Origin: Ilumatobacter coccineus YM16-304
GTDB taxonomy: Bacteria > Actinomycetota > Acidimicrobiia > Acidimicrobiales > Ilumatobacteraceae
Reading direction: 5' to 3'
Assembly: GCF_000348785.1 (NCBI RefSeq)
Contig: NC_020520.1
Location: 186,001-250,000 of the forward strand
Length of the DNA stretch: 64,000 nucleotides
Every line of letters starts with the position of its first letter. Positions within the stretch are counted from its first letter, which is position 1. A program made the translations under genes and the position numbers. Shown here one piece after another: positions 1-7,627 of this stretch. The notes below the pieces were generated by a model that saw nothing but the letters and a program-made list of their open reading frames with translations, was not told where the DNA came from and did not search any database.

Positions 1-149
1 TGCTCGGCGATGTCGATGCAGTCGAAGATGATGTCGTCGTCGACCGGGCGCTCGAGGTCGAGGCGGCGCCGAACCGCTCGGGTGGTGGTGAGCGCGTGGT
101 CGACCGCCGCGGCGTCGAGCGGGGGACTGGCGTGCTGATCGGCGCTCAT
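1..149 (-). CDS. Nitroreductase family protein, N-terminal fragment
   Basis: Only the first 49 codons are in the window; the gene runs off the left edge. An ATG at 149-147 opens a frame without stops. After a short Ala/Pro-rich lead it reads LTTTRAVRRRLDLERPV, which resembles the opening helix of FMN-dependent nitroreductases, where the Arg-rich segment contacts the flavin phosphate. The following D-D-D-I-I-F-D-C-I-D-I-A-E continues the expected first helix. The substrate cannot be inferred. The call rests on the N-terminal motif alone, so another member of the nitroreductase/flavin reductase fold is possible. Confidence 0.6.
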   Translation of the reverse strand, partial: MSADQHASPPLDAAAVDHALTTTRAVRRRLDLERPVDDDIIFDCIDIAE

Positions 150-289
150 CTCCAGATCTTCGCAGGCGTGACGAGCATTGCGCGCCGATCTGGCGTCGGC
201 CGCGAGGCGCGCCCGGCGACGTCGATGCTGATCCTGCCGCTCGACCTCGACGACTCGTTCCGTCTCGCCTGCGAGTCGTAGCGCGATCG

Positions 290-1237
290 TCAGGCGGCGT
301 GAACGGCGACGGCAGCGGCTCGACGGGGAAGGTGGATGCCCGCGAGCATGCAGCGCATCGATCCGCCGGCCAGTTCGATGGTGGGGAGATCGACGGCGAC
401 GATCCGTGACGAGGCTTCGATTCGCGCGACCTGGTCGTCGGTGAGCGATCGGCGGGCCCGGCCCGACATCGCGGTGATCGATCCGTGACGTCCGGTCAAC
501 TCGAACGCGTTGCCGGCGAACTCTCCGAGTTGGGCGTTGCTGAGGGCGATCACGTCGCGGCCGGACTCGGTGAGTCGTTCGACGATCTCGTCGCGTCGTC
601 GGCGGTCGCTGATCGTGTCGAGTCCGATCAACGCGAACGACGTGCCCACCGTCATCAAGACGTTGGTGTGGTAGATCGGAACGCCCGAGTCGTCGATGGC
701 GTCGAAGGCCATCGGCTCGAACCCGAAGTTGGTGCAGAACCGTTCGAGGATGATCGGGTCGGCTCGATGCGACCGGGCGACGTACGCGACTCGGTCGAGG
801 TGATCGAGTACCATCGCGCCCGTTCCCTCCAGAAAGAGGTCGTCGTGCTCGAGGCCGGAGTAGTCGATCACGTCTTGGACGCGAAACTCCGACTTGAGCA
901 TGTCGATCACGTCGTACCGGCGTTCGAGGCGACGGTTCGGAGTGCACATGGGGTACACGGCGACGTGTCCGCCGTGATGGGTCGAGAACCAGTTGTTCGG
1001 AAACACGCTGTCGGGTGTGGCGGTACCGGCGTCTTCGAAGAGGTGGACGTCGATGCCTTCGTGGCGAAGCGCGTCGACCACCGCGGTCACTTCGTCGAAG
1101 GCGAGCGCGGCGACCCGATCGGCGCGGAGATCGGCGGGCACGTCGGCCTGGAACACGTTGTCGACGACGGTTTCGACGTTCGGGGTGAAGTGGTGCGGCC
1201 GGACCATCACCACCACGGACGGCGCCTGGAGCGACAT
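290..1237 (-). CDS. ctlX: Citrulline hydrolase-type guanidino enzyme (CtlX family)
   Basis: A 315-residue amidinotransferase-fold protein. It contains DSVFPNNWFS (residues 76-85), a LEGTGAMVLD segment (about 137-146), His190 in YHTNVLM and a C-terminal Cys at about 296 in SMRCMLAG. These are the substrate-binding and catalytic positions of the arginine deiminase/CtlX superfamily. CtlX enzymes release ornithine from citrulline. The start codon overlaps the stop of the upstream ornithine cyclodeaminase gene (ATGA), so the two are translationally coupled, and the product of this enzyme is the substrate of the partner. An arginine deiminase-like activity on another guanidino or ureido compound cannot be excluded. 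Confidence 0.85.
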   Translation of the reverse strand: MSLQAPSVVVMVRPHHFTPNVETVVDNVFQADVPADLRADRVAALAFDEVTAVVDALRHEGIDVHLFEDAGTATPDSVFPNNWFSTHHGGHVAVYPMCTPNRRLERRYDVIDMLKSEFRVQDVIDYSGLEHDDLFLEGTGAMVLDHLDRVAYVARSHRADPIILERFCTNFGFEPMAFDAIDDSGVPIYHTNVLMTVGTSFALIGLDTISDRRRRDEIVERLTESGRDVIALSNAQLGEFAGNAFELTGRHGSITAMSGRARRSLTDDQVARIEASSRIVAVDLPTIELAGGSMRCMLAGIHLPRRAAAVAVHAA

Positions 1238-2358
1238 CAGGACCCTGCGAGCGGGACGAGTTGGCGGAGCTGGTCGATCGCGGCTCCAGCAACATCGGAG
1301 GTATCGGTGGCCAGCGTGGAGCCGAGCAGTTCACCGAAGAGGTTCTTCGGGTCGGCGGGCTCGGCGACGAGGTCGATCTCGTCGTAGTAGTCGGTGCCCG
1401 TGATCGACTCGTTGAGGAACCGGAGCGCGCAGAAGTCCTCGATCGCGAAGCCGACGGAGTCGAACACGGTGAGCTCGTCGTCGGACTGTCGGCCGGGACG
1501 TTCGCCGGTGAGCACCTGCCACAGTTCGGTGATCGGCCAGTCGTGCGGGAGGAACTGGATCTCGCCTTCGATGAACGACTGCTCGGGGAACTCGACGAAC
1601 GTCGACGCGCGCTTCACCAACTCGATGTCGAGCTCGGTCTTGCCGGGGCAGTCGCCGCCGATGGCGTTGATGTGGAGCCCGCGGCGTGGACCGCGCGACG
1701 CCTCGGTGCTGCGGACCATCTCGTCGGTCAAGACGGTGGCGTTTCGCTTGTCGGCGGTGCAGGTGGTGACGATGTGCGCGCCGGTGATCGCCTCCTCGGC
1801 GCTGCGGCAGATCGTGACGTCGAAGCCCAGCGCCGTCGCATTGCGCTCGAACTTGGTCATGGCCGCAGGATCGGTGTCGAACACGCGCAGCGTCTCGATG
1901 CCGAGGTTGGCGCGGAACGCGAGCGCCTGGAACTCGCTCTGCGCCCCCGAACCGATCATGCCCATCACGGACGCGTGTGCAGGGGCGAGCACCTTGGCGG
2001 CCATCGCGGAGGTGGCAGCGGTGCGCAGCGCGGTGAGCAGCGTCATCTCCGACAGCATGAGCGGGTAGCCGGTGTCGACGTCGGCGAGTGCGCCGAACGC
2101 GGTCACCGTCTGCAGGCCGCGGGTCGAGTTGATGGGGTGGCCGTTGACGAACTTGAAGCCGTAGGTCTCGCCGTCGCTCGTCGGCATCAGTTCGATCACG
2201 CCGTGTTCGGAATGGCTGGCGACCCGTGGGGTCTTGTCGAACACGGGCCAGCGGCGGAAGTCGTGTTCCATCGCCGCGACCAGGTCGCGCAGGATGTTCT
2301 CGATGCCGGTGTCGGCAGCCCAGCGGGCCAGGTTGTGCACGTTCACGAATCGGACCAT
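1237..2358 (-). CDS. ocd: Ornithine cyclodeaminase
   Basis: A 373-residue protein of the ornithine cyclodeaminase/mu-crystallin family, which converts L-ornithine to L-proline and ammonia using bound NAD. A Rossmann glycine motif GSGAQ lies at residues 136-140. YGFKFVN (about 67-73) and LRTAA (about 111-115) supply the expected Lys and Arg substrate contacts. The ATG at 2358 begins MVRFVNVHNL, the usual length for the family; upstream in-frame sequence does not resemble it. It is the first gene of the ocd-ctlX pair and is transcribed away from an Lrp-type regulator about 100 bp off. Together with PutA it would complete ornithine to proline to glutamate. Confidence 0.9.
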   Translation of the reverse strand: MVRFVNVHNLARWAADTGIENILRDLVAAMEHDFRRWPVFDKTPRVASHSEHGVIELMPTSDGETYGFKFVNGHPINSTRGLQTVTAFGALADVDTGYPLMLSEMTLLTALRTAATSAMAAKVLAPAHASVMGMIGSGAQSEFQALAFRANLGIETLRVFDTDPAAMTKFERNATALGFDVTICRSAEEAITGAHIVTTCTADKRNATVLTDEMVRSTEASRGPRRGLHINAIGGDCPGKTELDIELVKRASTFVEFPEQSFIEGEIQFLPHDWPITELWQVLTGERPGRQSDDELTVFDSVGFAIEDFCALRFLNESITGTDYYDEIDLVAEPADPKNLFGELLGSTLATDTSDVAGAAIDQLRQLVPLAGS

Positions 2359-2461
2359 GCCTCGACCGTACGACTGGGCGATGTGTCGCCTCAAGCGGCA
2401 GATAGTGAGAAGTGTGGTCGCTGGATGCGCAATCTGTGCAGTCGGATCATACGATGTGTGC

Positions 2462-2893
2462 ATGACGGAGCTCGACGAGACCGATCGTCGGTTGATCGCA
2501 CTGCTGCGCGCCGACGGGCGTGCGCCGGTCACCACGTTGGCACGGCAACTCGGCGTCACGCGGGCCACGGTCAACAGCCGCCTCGAGCGGCTGATCGATT
2601 CGGGCCTGGTGCTCGGTTTCACCGTGCGCGTCCGCGAAGACCACGGCGACGACGACGTGCGCGCCGTGTCGCTCATCGAGGTCAACGGCCGCAACACCAC
2701 CGACGTCATCAAGCAGTTGCGCGGGATGCCCGAACTCCAGTCGCTGCACACCACCAACGGAGGCTGGGACCTCGTCGCCGAGATCCGCTGCGGTTCGCTG
2801 CGCGAGTTCGACGACGTGCTCCGGCAGATCCGCACCTGCGACGGCGTCATCAACTCCGAGACCAGCCTGCTCCTCAACTCCGTCATGCGCTGA
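2462..2893 (+). CDS. Lrp/AsnC family transcriptional regulator
   Basis: A 143-residue protein with the N-terminal LDETDRRLIALLRADGRAP helix typical of Lrp/AsnC, a helix-turn-helix over about residues 20-45 (LARQLGVTRATVNSRLERL) and a C-terminal RAM-type effector domain (about 65-140). Such regulators bind amino acids and control nearby metabolic genes. It is divergent from ocd-ctlX and convergent with putA, so arginine, ornithine or proline is the likely ligand and those genes the likely targets. That role is inferred from position. The ATG at 2462 was chosen because MTELDETDRR matches the usual family start. Confidence 0.9.
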   Translation: MTELDETDRRLIALLRADGRAPVTTLARQLGVTRATVNSRLERLIDSGLVLGFTVRVREDHGDDDVRAVSLIEVNGRNTTDVIKQLRGMPELQSLHTTNGGWDLVAEIRCGSLREFDDVLRQIRTCDGVINSETSLLLNSVMR

Positions 2894-2895
2894 CC

Positions 2896-2924
2896 CGTCA
2901 TCCGGTGTCAGACACCCGATGACG
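2896..2924. repeat. Palindrome with single central base between lrp and putA
   Basis: Two 14-bp arms (CGTCATCCGGTGTC and GACACCCGATGACG) flank a single A at 2910, with one mismatch. It sits 3 bp after the lrp stop and 5 bp before the putA stop, so it could act as a bidirectional terminator. It has no T-run. A closely related sequence occurs at 47081-47105. Confidence 0.75.
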
Positions 2925-2928
2925 CACG

Positions 2929-5900
2929 TCAGCGGAGGAGGCGGCCGTGGCGGTGCATCGTGCGGCTGATCGACTGTTCTCTCATCCAGTGTTGGAGTTC
3001 GAGGTGGCCGTCGCTCACGGGAGGTGTCTCGTCGACGGCGATGTTGACGTCGTGGAGGATTCGGCGAGCCGCATCGTCGAGCGACGTGACGAGACGGACC
3101 CGGTCGACACCGCTGCGAGCAGCGCGCCGAGCGAAGTCGCCGTCGGACTCGGCGGCGACGTTCGACTCCACGAGTTCGACGCCGGCGATCTGGGCGGCGA
3201 GCCGCAGGAGTGCGAGCGAAGCGTCGTCGGATCCGTCGTGGCGGACCGCGACACGATCGAGTGGACGGTGTCGCAGCACGTTCGATTCGACGGAGAGACC
3301 GCTCGCATCGATCGGCGTGGTGAACGTGTCGGACCACGCCGCCTCGAACGAACCGCGAGCCGTGGCGAGCGTCGAGTCACCTCCCGACACCCGCGCGAAC
3401 TGTGCGACGTAGCCGGGGCCACCGGCCTTCGCGCCACCGCCGACGACCGATCGCTTCCACCCGCCGAACGGTTGGCGCTGGACGATGGCACCGGTGATGT
3501 GACGGTTGATGTAGGCGTTGCCGATCTCGACGTGCTCCAGCCAGTGGTCGATCTCGGCGTCGTCGAGCGAGTGGATGCCACCGGTGAGTCCGAAGGCGGT
3601 CGCGTTCTGAAGGCGGAGCGCATGGTCGAGGTCGTCGGCGCGCATGATGCCGAGCACGGGGCCGAAGCACTCGGTGCGGTGGAACCACGATCCCTCGGTC
3701 ACGCCGAGTCGTACGCCGGGGGTCCAGAGGCGACCGTCCTCGTCGGGGTCGAGGCACGTCGGTTCGACCAGCCACGATTCGCCGCGGTCGAGACGGGTGA
3801 GCGCTCGTTCGAGCGGCTCGTTCGGTCGCTGGACGAGCGGCCCCATCATCGAGGCCGGGTCGGTCGCCGGGCCGACGCGCAGACTCGCAACGGCGTCGCG
3901 CAGCCGCTGGCGGAACGACGGGTCGTCGTACAACTCGCCGACCACGATGCCGAGGCTCGCCGCCGAACACTTCTGACCGGCATGTCCGAACGCCGAGCGC
4001 ACGAGATCGGCGATGGCCTGGTCGAGGTCGGCCGACGGCGTGATGACCAGCGCGTCCTTGCCGCTCGTCTCGGCGAACAAGCGCATCGACGGCTTCCAGC
4101 CGAGGAACATCGCCGCTGTGTCGTAGGCACCGGTGAGTACGACGGTGTCGACGTCGTCGTGCGTGACGAGTCGCGTCCCCACCGGCCCGTCGTCGCACAC
4201 GACGAGTTGCAGCACGTCGCGAGGAACGCCGGCGCGCCAGAACTGCTCCGCGATCCACGCACCGACCTCGACGGCCTCGGGCGCCGGCTTGAGGATGACG
4301 CTGTTGCCCGCCGCGATCGCGGCCGCGACACCACCGGTCGGGATCGCGTACGGGAAGTTCCACGGTCCGATCACGGTGATCACGCCGCGACCCGACACGT
4401 CGAAACCGTCGGTTCGTGCGGCGTCGAGCGCGGCCCGGCCGTCGGTGGCGTAGTAGCGGCAGAAGTCGATCGCCTCGGCGATCTCCGGGTCGGCTTCGTG
4501 CGCCGTCTTCGACACGGCGTGGGCGAGGAGCCCGACGGTCTGGAAGCGCTCCGTTGCCATCAGATCGGTCACACCGAGGAGCCAACTCCGGCGGGTGTCG
4601 GGGTCGGCGTCGCCGCGTTCGAAGGCGGCTACCGCCGCGCTGACGATCTCGTCGATCTGCTGCTCACTCTCGATCCGGTCGAACGTCGGCGTGGGCGGCG
4701 CGGCCACCGCCGCCGCGACAGCGGCCCGCGTGGCGCCATCGGTGAAGTCCGACTCCGCCTCGTTCGCGAACCCAACCTGGTTATTTCCATCCCGGATGGA
4801 AATAACCAGGTTGGGGGAGCGGCGGCGGGATCTGCTGACGGTGTGGCGGGCCTCGACGGCGGCGCGGAAGCGAGCAACCTCCTGGTCGAACAGGGGCGAG
4901 TCGGGGACGAGGGTGAACAGTGACCGCAGGAAGTTCTCGGGTTGCGTGTTCTCGTCGAGTCGACGTGTGAGATAGGCGATGCTGGCGTCGAAGTCGTCGT
5001 CGGCGACCACCGGGGCGTACATCAGCAGCCCGCCGGCCAACTCCTCGACCGAGCGAGCCTGCGACGGTGCCATGCCTTCGAGCATCTCGAACTCGATGCG
5101 GTCGAGCGCACCGCGTTCGCGACCGATCACGAACGCCCAGGCGATGTCGAAGAGGTTGTGGCTGGCGAGCCCGATGCGCAACGCGTCGCTCCACTCGTCG
5201 CGCAATGCCGAATCGAGCATCGCTTTGTAGCTGGCGTCGACGTCGGCCTTGGTCGGATAGGGAGCCGCCGTCCACCCGTGGATCTCGGCTTCGGCGTGCT
5301 CCATCGCCAGGTTCGCGCCTTTGACGAGACGGACCTTGATGTGGCCGCCTCCCTGCTCGCGACGCGAGGCCACCCAGGCGCCGAGGCGTTGAAGTGCGTC
5401 GTGCGAATCAGGAAGGTACGCCTGCAGCACGATGCCGGCATCGAGCGACCGGAACTCGGGCTCGTCGAGCACTCGCATGAACGACTGCAACGTCAGTTCG
5501 AGGTCGCGGTACTCCTCCATGTCGAGGTTGACGAACGTGGTCGGTGTCGCCGCGGACGCGCGTCGATAGAGCGTGCGCAGTCGCTCGCAGATCCGCTCCA
5601 CGGAGTGGTCGAAGGCCAGCGCGTCGAGGTTCGCGACGATCGCCGAGACCTTCACCGACACGTACGTCACGTCGGGTCGTTCGATGCGTTCGATCACCGC
5701 GCGCATCCGCTCGTCGGCCTCGGCGTCGGAAAGGATCGCCTCACCCAGCGGGTTGACGTTGAGACGCACGCCATCGCCGCTGCGCCGCTTCACGTGATTC
5801 GCGAACGCCGGGTCGTCGGCGGGAAGCACGATGCCACGCGTCTCGTGCTTGATCCGTTTCACCACGATCGGCATCACGATCTTCGGCAGCAACGGCGCGA

Positions 5901-6246
5901 CGATCGCGCCGGCGCGCATCATCAGCCGGTCGAGTGGGCCGATCGCCGTCGTCGGATGCTGCTCGATCACGTCGGCGAACTTCGCAGCGGCCCGTGCCGG
6001 GGAGTCGATCCGCATGACCTGATCGGTCAGCGCGAAGATCATCTCGCGGCCGTTCGGGTCGTCGAGCAGCGAACCGAGTCGAGCCTGGCGCCGCCGCTCC
6101 GATCGGGTGGCACCAGCCAGGCTGGTGGTGAGCAACTCGCGGGCGAGCCCGATGGCCTGTGCAGCGAGTCGCTCGTCGTCGGTCTGGGCGGCCGTGGCGG
6201 CGGAGGCGGCGGAGAAGTCGGCGTCGTCGAGAACCAGGTCGCTCAT
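2929..6246 (-). CDS. putA: Bifunctional proline dehydrogenase / glutamate semialdehyde dehydrogenase
   Basis: A 1105-residue PutA-type enzyme that oxidises proline to glutamate. The FAD-dependent proline dehydrogenase barrel spans about residues 130-450, with the substrate-binding segment containing VRLVKGAN and the AYLPDS region. The NAD-dependent aldehyde dehydrogenase domain spans about 500-1000, with FAETSGKD supplying the general base Glu and HAGQKCSAAS the nucleophilic Cys. No N-terminal DNA-binding domain is seen, so it is an enzyme rather than a self-regulator. Residues 478-492 (PNLVISIRDGNNQVG) are encoded by a perfect 45-bp palindrome in the linker between the two domains. It is divergent from a PAS-AraC regulator across a short palindromic promoter region. 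Confidence 0.95.
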   Translation of the reverse strand: MSDLVLDDADFSAASAATAAQTDDERLAAQAIGLARELLTTSLAGATRSERRRQARLGSLLDDPNGREMIFALTDQVMRIDSPARAAAKFADVIEQHPTTAIGPLDRLMMRAGAIVAPLLPKIVMPIVVKRIKHETRGIVLPADDPAFANHVKRRSGDGVRLNVNPLGEAILSDAEADERMRAVIERIERPDVTYVSVKVSAIVANLDALAFDHSVERICERLRTLYRRASAATPTTFVNLDMEEYRDLELTLQSFMRVLDEPEFRSLDAGIVLQAYLPDSHDALQRLGAWVASRREQGGGHIKVRLVKGANLAMEHAEAEIHGWTAAPYPTKADVDASYKAMLDSALRDEWSDALRIGLASHNLFDIAWAFVIGRERGALDRIEFEMLEGMAPSQARSVEELAGGLLMYAPVVADDDFDASIAYLTRRLDENTQPENFLRSLFTLVPDSPLFDQEVARFRAAVEARHTVSRSRRRSPNLVISIRDGNNQVGFANEAESDFTDGATRAAVAAAVAAPPTPTFDRIESEQQIDEIVSAAVAAFERGDADPDTRRSWLLGVTDLMATERFQTVGLLAHAVSKTAHEADPEIAEAIDFCRYYATDGRAALDAARTDGFDVSGRGVITVIGPWNFPYAIPTGGVAAAIAAGNSVILKPAPEAVEVGAWIAEQFWRAGVPRDVLQLVVCDDGPVGTRLVTHDDVDTVVLTGAYDTAAMFLGWKPSMRLFAETSGKDALVITPSADLDQAIADLVRSAFGHAGQKCSAASLGIVVGELYDDPSFRQRLRDAVASLRVGPATDPASMMGPLVQRPNEPLERALTRLDRGESWLVEPTCLDPDEDGRLWTPGVRLGVTEGSWFHRTECFGPVLGIMRADDLDHALRLQNATAFGLTGGIHSLDDAEIDHWLEHVEIGNAYINRHITGAIVQRQPFGGWKRSVVGGGAKAGGPGYVAQFARVSGGDSTLATARGSFEAAWSDTFTTPIDASGLSVESNVLRHRPLDRVAVRHDGSDDASLALLRLAAQIAGVELVESNVAAESDGDFARRAARSGVDRVRLVTSLDDAARRILHDVNIAVDETPPVSDGHLELQHWMREQSISRTMHRHGRLLR
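4771..4815. repeat. 45-bp perfect palindrome inside putA
   Basis: Two 22-bp arms are perfect inverse complements around one base (4793). The outer part, CCCAACCTGGTTA, is shared with the palindrome downstream of lon at 32875-32917. It occupies exactly 15 codons of putA in the linker between the two catalytic domains, so the frame is kept. In mRNA it would form a very stable hairpin within a coding sequence. Confidence 0.9.
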
Positions 6247-6282
6247 GCATCCATGAAACGCTGTGACCGGCCCCGGGGTCTT

Positions 6283-6317
6283 GTACGGATTCGACCGGCC
6301 GTCGGGCGAATTCGTAC
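6283..6317. promoter_or_regulatory. Imperfect palindrome in the putA / AraC promoter region
   Basis: Seventeen-base arms beginning GTACGGATTCGACCG and ending CGGGCGAATTCGTAC pair with three mismatches about a single base at 6300. It lies 37 bp upstream of putA and 35 bp upstream of the chosen AraC start, so it is a good candidate operator for the PAS-AraC regulator or Lrp. It could instead belong to the single-centre-base palindrome family seen elsewhere in this window. Confidence 0.5.
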
Positions 6318-6351
6318 CAGCCGACCGAACGTGCCCGAGGGCGTGATCGCC

Positions 6352-7080
6352 GTGTGCTCAGATACGACGGTGATCGACCGTTCGCTCGAAGCCGTGACCG
6401 ACGTGCTCGCCACCACGCCCGGCGTCATGTTCAGCGTCAAGGAACCATCGGGTTCGTACGTGTCGGCGAATCAGGCGTTCGCCGATCGCGCCGGGGTCAC
6501 CGGACCGGGCGACGTGATCGGCAAGACCGCTCACGACCTGTTCCCAGCCGAGCTCGCCGACCAGTACACCGCGCAAGACGCTCGGGTGCTCGAGACCGGT
6601 CACATGCTGACCAACGAACTCGAGTCGATCACGCGGCCCGACGGAACGATCGGATGGTTTCTCACCTCGAAGTCGCGGTGGGTCGACGACGCGGGTGAGG
6701 CGGTCGGCCTGGTGTCGGTGTCGGTCGATCTCCGCACGCCGGTCGATGCCGCCGCGCCGCATGCGCAACTCGCCGCGGCCGTCGACGTCGCCCGCCGCCG
6801 CTACGTCGAACAGGTACCGGTCGCCGACCTCGCGGCTGCCGCCGACATGTCGGTCGCGCAGTTGGAACGGGTGTCTCGTCGACTGCTCGGACTCTCACCG
6901 AAGCAACTCATCATGCGATTCCGGCTGGAGGAGGCGCTGCGGTTGATCACCGACACCGACCTCCCGATCGCCGACGTGGCGTCGGCGTGCGGCTACTACG
7001 ACCAGAGCGCGTTCGGCCGGCACTTCCGGCGCGTCGTCGGATCGTCACCGGCTGCCTACCGCTCGGCGCATCGCACCTGA
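6352..7080 (+). CDS. PAS domain AraC-type regulator
   Basis: About 242 residues. The N-terminal half is a PAS sensor (about residues 5-115), recognisable from GVMFSVKEPSGSYVSANQAF, the GKTAHDLFP loop and the terminal WFLTSKSRWVDD strand. The C-terminal half is an AraC double helix-turn-helix with LAAAADMSVAQLERVSRRL and IADVASACGYYDQSAFGRHF. Such proteins couple a small-molecule or redox cue to promoter activation. It is divergent from putA with a palindrome between, so control of proline use is likely but inferred. The start is uncertain: GTG codons at 6331, 6343 and 6352 are all in frame; 6352 has a GAGGG at a workable distance. Confidence 0.8.
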   Translation: MCSDTTVIDRSLEAVTDVLATTPGVMFSVKEPSGSYVSANQAFADRAGVTGPGDVIGKTAHDLFPAELADQYTAQDARVLETGHMLTNELESITRPDGTIGWFLTSKSRWVDDAGEAVGLVSVSVDLRTPVDAAAPHAQLAAAVDVARRRYVEQVPVADLAAAADMSVAQLERVSRRLLGLSPKQLIMRFRLEEALRLITDTDLPIADVASACGYYDQSAFGRHFRRVVGSSPAAYRSAHRT

Positions 7081-7132
7081 CCCGCACCGTCCGGTCACAC
7101 TCGGGAAGGCCGTCGCGGCGAGACTGTCGTAC

Positions 7133-7627
7133 ATGCCCGGCATGACCGACAGCGAGCTCACGACGTTCCTCGACGAGCCGGGCCATCTCCTGCGCCTCGG
7201 CACCAACGGCACCGACGGGCTGCCACGGGTGGTGCCGATCTGGTTCATCCATCACGAAGGAGCGATCTGGTTCACGCCGCGTGCCAAGTCGGCGTGGCTC
7301 GGCGATCTCCGAGCCGACCCGGCGGTGTGCGCGACGATCGACGAGACGGCGAGCCCGATGCGCAAGCTCATCGCTCGCGGCCGCGCCGAACTCGTCCACG
7401 ACCTCGGTGCCGACGACATCTGGCGAGACATGTACCGCGACATCGCCTGCCGCTACACACCCGAGCGGTTCGCCGACGCCTACATCACCGACACGATCGA
7501 CGAACCGCGGGCGCTGTTCCGACTGACGCTCGCCGATGCCGACGTGTCGACCTGGCGGATGCCATTGGTCGACCAGGGTGAGAACCCGCTCGCCGTGTGG
7601 GGCAAGCAGTACTACCACCGATCATGA
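7133..7627 (+). CDS. Pyridoxamine 5'-phosphate oxidase-family (F420/flavin) protein
   Basis: A 164-residue split-barrel flavin/F420-binding protein. It opens with a short helix, then LLRLGTNGTDGLPRVVPIWF, the usual first strands that contact the cofactor, and AIWFTPRAKSAWLGDLRADP, matching the 'K..n...dprv' segment of the actinobacterial PPOX class. Family members reduce or sequester diverse substrates; none is specified here. An ATG nine bases downstream (7142) is an alternative start. The stop overlaps the start of the following MFS gene (ATGA), making a three-gene operon with the SnoaL-like protein. Confidence 0.85.
   Translation: MPGMTDSELTTFLDEPGHLLRLGTNGTDGLPRVVPIWFIHHEGAIWFTPRAKSAWLGDLRADPAVCATIDETASPMRKLIARGRAELVHDLGADDIWRDMYRDIACRYTPERFADAYITDTIDEPRALFRLTLADADVSTWRMPLVDQGENPLAVWGKQYYHRS

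Noticed and set aside
1261-2922. A very long plus-strand open frame antisense to ocd, and similar long antisense frames over putA, rodA and the ABC permease
   Set aside because: High GC content creates antisense frames; these lack family motifs and ribosome-binding sites, while the opposite strand codes for recognisable enzymes.
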